A DNA stretch of 64,000 nucleotides, from positions 248,001-312,000 of the forward strand of contig JAEXNR010000037.1 of assembly GCA_023439505.1 (NCBI GenBank). The letters run 5' to 3'. Every line of letters starts with the position of its first letter. Position 1 is the stretch's first letter. Of this stretch, positions 59,937 through 64,000 are shown one piece after another. A program made the translations under genes and the position numbers. The DNA comes from Bacillota bacterium (GTDB lineage Bacteria > Bacillota > Clostridia > Lachnospirales > Lachnospiraceae). The notes under the pieces were generated by a model that saw only the letters and a list, made by a program, of their open reading frames with translations, did not search any database and had not been told where the DNA came from.

Positions 59937-61121
59937 ATGTTGAGGAAAGAAAGAGAAGAGGCTGTGATCAGCCTTTGTCAGGAATTAATCCAGGCAAAAA
60001 GTTATTCCGGTGAAGAAAAAAGAGCGGCGGATATTTTAAAGGATTATTTTAGAGTGATGGGATTTGATGATATCATCGTAGACCTGTACGGCAATGTGAT
60101 CGGTGTCATCAAGGGGAAACGACCGGGAAAGAAATTACTCTTTGACGGGCATATTGATACCGTTCCGGTAGTGAATGAAGAGATGTGGACCCATGACCCT
60201 TTTGGGGCAGAGATCTGTAACGGCAGGATGTATGGCAGAGGTACGACAGATATGAAGGGTGCGGTGGCAGCTATGGCGAATGCCGCCGAGTTTTTTGCAA
60301 AAGATTGCGACAGGGATTTCGCCGGAGAAATCTATATTGCCGGTGTTGTCCATGAAGAATGCTTTGAGGGAATTGCCGCAAGAAACATTAGCAGTGTGGT
60401 TTCGCCGGACTATGTTATCATCGGTGAGGCCTCAAATCTTAATATTAAGATCGGTCAGAGGGGAAGGGGAGAAATTAAGCTGGAGACCTTTGGCGTTCCC
60501 GCCCATTCCGCCAACCCGGAAAAGGGCATTAATGCCGTATATAGTATGTGTAAGGTAGTCGAAGAAATCCGTAAATTAAAAGCCACCCGCCATGAAGTAT
60601 TGGGAGATGGAATTCTGGAACTGACAGATATCAAATCCAAGCCATATCCGGGTGCATCCGTTGTTCCCGAATATTGTATTGCAACCTATGACAGAAGACT
60701 TCTGGTAGGCGAGACAAGGGAAAGTGTGTTGGCCCCGATACAAGAGATTCTGGACCGGATGATGGAACAGGATGATAAAATCAAAGCCAAAGTATCCTTT
60801 GCTAAGGGAGAGGAGCTTTGCTATACCGGCAATAAAATCGAAGGGGAGCGTTTCTTCCCGGGATGGCTCTATGACAGGGAAGAGACTTATATTCAGGATG
60901 TACTTCATACACTGCAGGATATGGGATTTCATCCGGAGATTACCCAGTATAACTTCTGCACCAACGGAAGTCATTATGCAGGTGAAGCGGGAATTCCCAC
61001 CCTGGGAATGGGGCCTTCTGTGGAAAGTCTTGCCCACACCATTGATGAATATATTGAAATCGAAGAGCTTTTAAAGGTAACACAGTGCTATTACGGCATT
61101 ATGAAAGCACTGATGAAATAG
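59937..61121 (+). CDS. ygeY: YgeY-type M20 family metallohydrolase
   Basis: A 394-residue M20/ArgE-like dinuclear zinc hydrolase. FDGHIDTVPV gives the first His and Asp, GRGTTDMKGAV the bridging Asp, and GVVHEECFEG the catalytic Glu pair. The CTNGSHYAGEAGIPTLGMGP segment is typical of the YgeY branch linked to selenium and purine metabolism. It should cleave an amide or carbamoyl intermediate of ring-opened purine. RBS CAGGAG. Gap of 93 bp from ygeX without visible promoter. Confidence 0.92.
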   Translation: MLRKEREEAVISLCQELIQAKSYSGEEKRAADILKDYFRVMGFDDIIVDLYGNVIGVIKGKRPGKKLLFDGHIDTVPVVNEEMWTHDPFGAEICNGRMYGRGTTDMKGAVAAMANAAEFFAKDCDRDFAGEIYIAGVVHEECFEGIAARNISSVVSPDYVIIGEASNLNIKIGQRGRGEIKLETFGVPAHSANPEKGINAVYSMCKVVEEIRKLKATRHEVLGDGILELTDIKSKPYPGASVVPEYCIATYDRRLLVGETRESVLAPIQEILDRMMEQDDKIKAKVSFAKGEELCYTGNKIEGERFFPGWLYDREETYIQDVLHTLQDMGFHPEITQYNFCTNGSHYAGEAGIPTLGMGPSVESLAHTIDEYIEIEELLKVTQCYYGIMKALMK

Positions 61122-61139
61122 TTTGTAAGGAGGCAGCGC

Positions 61140-62744
61140 ATGGATTTACTGATAAAGAATGCAACCATCATAGACGGAACAGGAGAAGGTGGTTTCTTTG
61201 GCTCTCTTTTGATACAGGGGGAGAGAATTGCAAAGGTTATTACTGATCCTTTGGACGATATGATACCGGAGGACGCAAGTATTCAGATAATTGATGCCAC
61301 CGGTCTTGTATGTGCACCCGGCTTTATTGATACCCACAGCCATAGTGATCTTAAGGTTTTGTCTAATCCGCAGCTGCTGCCAAAGCTGAAACAGGGGATT
61401 ACGACTGAGGTACTGGGACAGGATGGGATTTCAATGGCACCCCTTCCCGTTGCCTATATTACTCCCTGGAAGAAAAATCTTGCCGGACTTGACGGAGAGG
61501 ATGAAACCATAGACTGGAACTATGTAGATTGTGACAGTTATCTGAAGATGATCGCCCAGGCGGCACCCGCACTAAATGAAGCCTATCTTCTCCCCCATGG
61601 TAATGTACGGATGGAGGCTATGGGACTGGATAACACAAAACCGACGAAAGATGACATCAAACGTATGTGCGAGATCACACGAAGGGAGATGGAGGCCGGA
61701 TGTATCGGACTCTCCTCCGGCCTGATCTATATGCCCTGTGCTTATTCCAATACGGAAGAGATAATTGAGATGTGTAAAGTCGTGAAAGAATATAACGGGT
61801 TATTTGTGGTTCATCAGAGAAGCGAGGCGGACAATATTTTAGCTTCCATGGATGAAATTATCAGAATTGGTTTAGAATCCGGGGTTGCCATTCATTTTTC
61901 CCATTTTAAAGTTTGTGGAAAACAGAATTGGGATAAACTGGAGCCGATGCTTGCTAAATTAGATGAGGCCAGGGAAGCGGGACTTTGCGTCTCCCTGGAT
62001 CAGTATCCTTATGTTGCCGGCAGTACGATGCTGGGGGTCATTTTGCCGCCCTGGGTGCATGACGGAGGAACGGATCGTCTGGTAGAACGACTTGGAGATC
62101 CTTCCTTAAGAAAGAAGATGAAAGAGGATATCAAAAACGGACTTCCCGGATGGGATAATTTTATTCAGTTTGCAGGAACGGAAGGAATCTTTATTACCAG
62201 TGTTGTAACAGAGAGGAATCAGGATGCAGTTGGACTTAGTCTGGATGAATTAGGAGCAAAGAGGGGAAAGGATGCACTGGATGCCGCCTTTGATTTGCTG
62301 CTGGAAGAAAAGAATTCTGTTGGAATGGTGGATTTCTATGGAACTGAGGATCATGTGACGCGGATCATGAAGCGACCTGAGATGAATCTGTGCACCGACG
62401 GTTTGCTATCAGGAAAGCCTCATCCAAGGGTCTACGGTTCCTTTCCAAGGGTACTTGGAAAATATGTACGGGAAGAAGGGGTACTTACTCTGGAGGAAGC
62501 CATCTATAAGATGACGGGGAAGGCGGCAGAAGCCTTTCACATGAAGGAAAGAGGAAGAATCAGAGAGGGATATTTTGCTGATTTGACCCTCTTTGATCCC
62601 AAAGTAATTATAGATACGGGAACATTTACGCAGCCCGAGCAATTCCCGGAAGGAATTGTCTTCGTACTGGTGAATGGACAGCTTGCAATTGAGAAGGGTA
62701 CTGTTACCGGAAGAAGAGCCGGTATCGTATTACGCAGAACTTAA
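61140..62744 (+). CDS. D-aminoacylase-type amidohydrolase
   Basis: A 534-residue protein of the N-acyl-D-amino-acid deacylase group. FIDTHSHSDL near 61-70 holds the first metal His residues, a region around IHFSHFKVCGK a further His, and SLDQYPYVAG is typical of the group. LCTDGLLSGKPHPR carries the Asp. It likely hydrolyses an N-acyl or N-carbamoyl amine. It is the fourth amidohydrolase-superfamily gene of the island after guaD, hyuA and ssnA. Starts 18 bp after ygeY; GGAGG upstream. Confidence 0.88.
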   Translation: MDLLIKNATIIDGTGEGGFFGSLLIQGERIAKVITDPLDDMIPEDASIQIIDATGLVCAPGFIDTHSHSDLKVLSNPQLLPKLKQGITTEVLGQDGISMAPLPVAYITPWKKNLAGLDGEDETIDWNYVDCDSYLKMIAQAAPALNEAYLLPHGNVRMEAMGLDNTKPTKDDIKRMCEITRREMEAGCIGLSSGLIYMPCAYSNTEEIIEMCKVVKEYNGLFVVHQRSEADNILASMDEIIRIGLESGVAIHFSHFKVCGKQNWDKLEPMLAKLDEAREAGLCVSLDQYPYVAGSTMLGVILPPWVHDGGTDRLVERLGDPSLRKKMKEDIKNGLPGWDNFIQFAGTEGIFITSVVTERNQDAVGLSLDELGAKRGKDALDAAFDLLLEEKNSVGMVDFYGTEDHVTRIMKRPEMNLCTDGLLSGKPHPRVYGSFPRVLGKYVREEGVLTLEEAIYKMTGKAAEAFHMKERGRIREGYFADLTLFDPKVIIDTGTFTQPEQFPEGIVFVLVNGQLAIEKGTVTGRRAGIVLRRT

Positions 62745-62817
62745 CATCTGCATCCGGTGTTGTGCGTCGGGGACTGTAATTAATTGAATACAACATTGGG
62801 CAGGAAGGAGAAAGAAC

Positions 62818-64000
62818 ATGTTTCAATTTTTGGTTAACGCAACCATGGTACAGACAGAAGAAAAGCTAAATCTTTTGGAGTATCTTCGGGATCACCTGGG
62901 GATTACTTCTGTAAAGGATGGGTGCAGTGAGGGTGCCTGTGGAGCTTGTACGATATTGGTGGACGGCAGGAAGATGCAGGCCTGTCTTTTAACTACAGAA
63001 AAGGCGGAGGGAAAAGAGATTCTTACCGTGGAAGGACTTTCCGCCAGAGAAAAGGAAGTTTATGAGTATGCATTTTCAAAGGCAGGGGCCGTCCAGTGTG
63101 GATACTGTATTCCGGGGATGATCCTCAGCGCCAAGGCATTGCTGGATCACAATCAAACTCCTGTAAAGAGGGAGATACAGCAGGCAATCAAGGGAAATAT
63201 CTGCCGGTGTACCGGATATAAGAAAATTATTGAGGCCATTTTATTGGCTGCCAAGTGCTTCAGACAAGAGGAGCAGCCCGTTCTTTGGGAGGCTGTTGGC
63301 GGAGTAGGTGAGCGGAGCATTCGTCCGGATGCAAAGGATAAGATCCTTGGAACCGGCAAATTTGCAGGTGATCTAAAGGTACCCGGTATGGTCTATGGCA
63401 GCGCACTGCGCGCGGCATATCCAAGAGCGCTGGTAAAGGCAATTCACATAGAGAAGGCATTGCAGCATCCGGAAACAGTGAAAATCGTTCTGGCACAGGA
63501 TGTCCCGGGAGAACGCTATATCGGGCATCTTACGTATGACTGGCCGGCTTTAATTGCTGTGGGAGAGGAAACCAGATATTATGGGGATGCCATTGCTTTA
63601 ATTGCTGCCAGAAGCAGGAAAGCCTTACAGGAGATTAAGGATTTAATTGAAGTGGAATATGAGGAGAGAATACCGGTTTTTGATGCGAAAGCGGCCATGG
63701 AACTGGAAGAATATAAAATTCATGAGACTGGGAATGTATACCGGGTAGAAAAAATCCAGCGTGGAGATGTGGAGAATGCATTGAAGGAATCTGCCTATGT
63801 GGTGACCAATACCTATCAGACCCCAGCGCAGGAGCATGCATTTTTGGAGCCGGAGAGTGCGCTGGCGGTTCCGGAAGGGGAGAGACTGCTGGTATATACG
63901 GGAGGACAATCTGTCTATGATGAATACCGGGAAATTCAAAGATTACTCGGTATCCCGAAAGAACAACTAAGAATCATCAGCGCCTATGTGGGCGGCGGTT
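62818..64000 (+). CDS. xdhD: fused 2Fe-2S/molybdopterin hydroxylase, XdhD-like (partial)
   Basis: The gene starts at ATG 62818 (AAGGAG upstream) and is open to the window end, giving 394 codons; the 3' end lies outside. Residues about 1-150 are the 2Fe-2S domain (DGCSEGACGACTILVDG, QCGYCIPGM, GNICRCTGYKK). From about 160 the molybdopterin domain begins (VGERSIRPDAKDKILGTGKFA) and the last residues seen are AYVGGG, the first cofactor contact motif. This fused layout without an FAD part is that of XdhD, linked to selenium-dependent purine hydroxylation. It is a second hydroxylase beside the three-subunit enzyme. Confidence 0.92.
   Translation, partial: MFQFLVNATMVQTEEKLNLLEYLRDHLGITSVKDGCSEGACGACTILVDGRKMQACLLTTEKAEGKEILTVEGLSAREKEVYEYAFSKAGAVQCGYCIPGMILSAKALLDHNQTPVKREIQQAIKGNICRCTGYKKIIEAILLAAKCFRQEEQPVLWEAVGGVGERSIRPDAKDKILGTGKFAGDLKVPGMVYGSALRAAYPRALVKAIHIEKALQHPETVKIVLAQDVPGERYIGHLTYDWPALIAVGEETRYYGDAIALIAARSRKALQEIKDLIEVEYEERIPVFDAKAAMELEEYKIHETGNVYRVEKIQRGDVENALKESAYVVTNTYQTPAQEHAFLEPESALAVPEGERLLVYTGGQSVYDEYREIQRLLGIPKEQLRIISAYVGGG

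Overview
The window looks like chromosomal DNA of a low-to-mid GC anaerobic Firmicute, most likely a Lachnospiraceae-type Clostridium relative. The evidence is strong AGGAGG ribosome binding sites, frequent TTG and GTG starts, sigma-A promoters (TTGACA-17-TATAAT), intrinsic terminators with long T-runs, a one-piece tmRNA, and Mo hydroxylase and purine-degradation genes of the type found in gut and soil clostridia. The species cannot be named from this sequence alone. No transposase, integrase, CRISPR array or rRNA was seen.

Left part (1-12.2 kb): tmRNA and tRNA-Ala; a minus-strand ECF sigma/anti-sigma pair; a membrane XRE regulator; then a TetR-led seven-gene run (4.1-12.05 kb) of hydrolases, an HxxxD acyltransferase, a 3-hydroxyacyl-CoA dehydrogenase-like protein, an MBL-fold protein and a GH3 beta-glucosidase, whose substrate is unknown. 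At 12.2-20.3 kb, an LPKTG surface protein and a lipoprotein sugar binder (minus strand) diverge from two LplB/LplC-type permeases, a large GH106-like glycosidase and a TetR protein; matching palindromes lie in the divergent promoter region and in front of the tetR gene.

Middle (20.5-38.4 kb): class Ia ribonucleotide reductase nrdAB behind Fur-like and NrdR-like boxes; a secreted nuclease with EF-hand loops; a DUF2512-like membrane protein; a secreted thioredoxin-fold protein, a cystine symporter and a mucin-like surface protein; a CrtI-like oxidoreductase with its own TetR and two clear operators; a polar amino acid ABC transporter with a cytidylate-kinase-like protein; a chemoreceptor followed by a 46-residue protein and an orphan holin; and a 226-bp palindromic, MITE-like element with two partial relatives nearby.

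Right part (38.7-64 kb, running off the end): a purine catabolism island. It holds guanine deaminase, a BMP-type purine nucleoside ABC importer, a TetR regulator, molybdenum cofactor genes (moaA, moaC, mogA-like, MOSC, an MPT-binding protein, XdhC), a hydantoinase-type amidohydrolase, a three-subunit xanthine dehydrogenase, SsnA, a short YgfK-like iron-sulfur protein, YgeX (diaminopropionate ammonia-lyase), YgeY, a D-aminoacylase-like protein, and the first two thirds of a fused FeS-molybdopterin hydroxylase (XdhD type). The gene content mirrors the E. coli yge/ygf locus and the anaerobic urate/purine degradation clusters known from gut bacteria. An 18-bp operator-like palindrome occurs in front of three of its transcription units, which suggests one regulon under the TetR protein encoded inside the island. 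The genes together suggest import of nucleosides or bases, deamination, Mo-dependent hydroxylation, anaerobic ring opening and release of ammonia and carbon skeletons.
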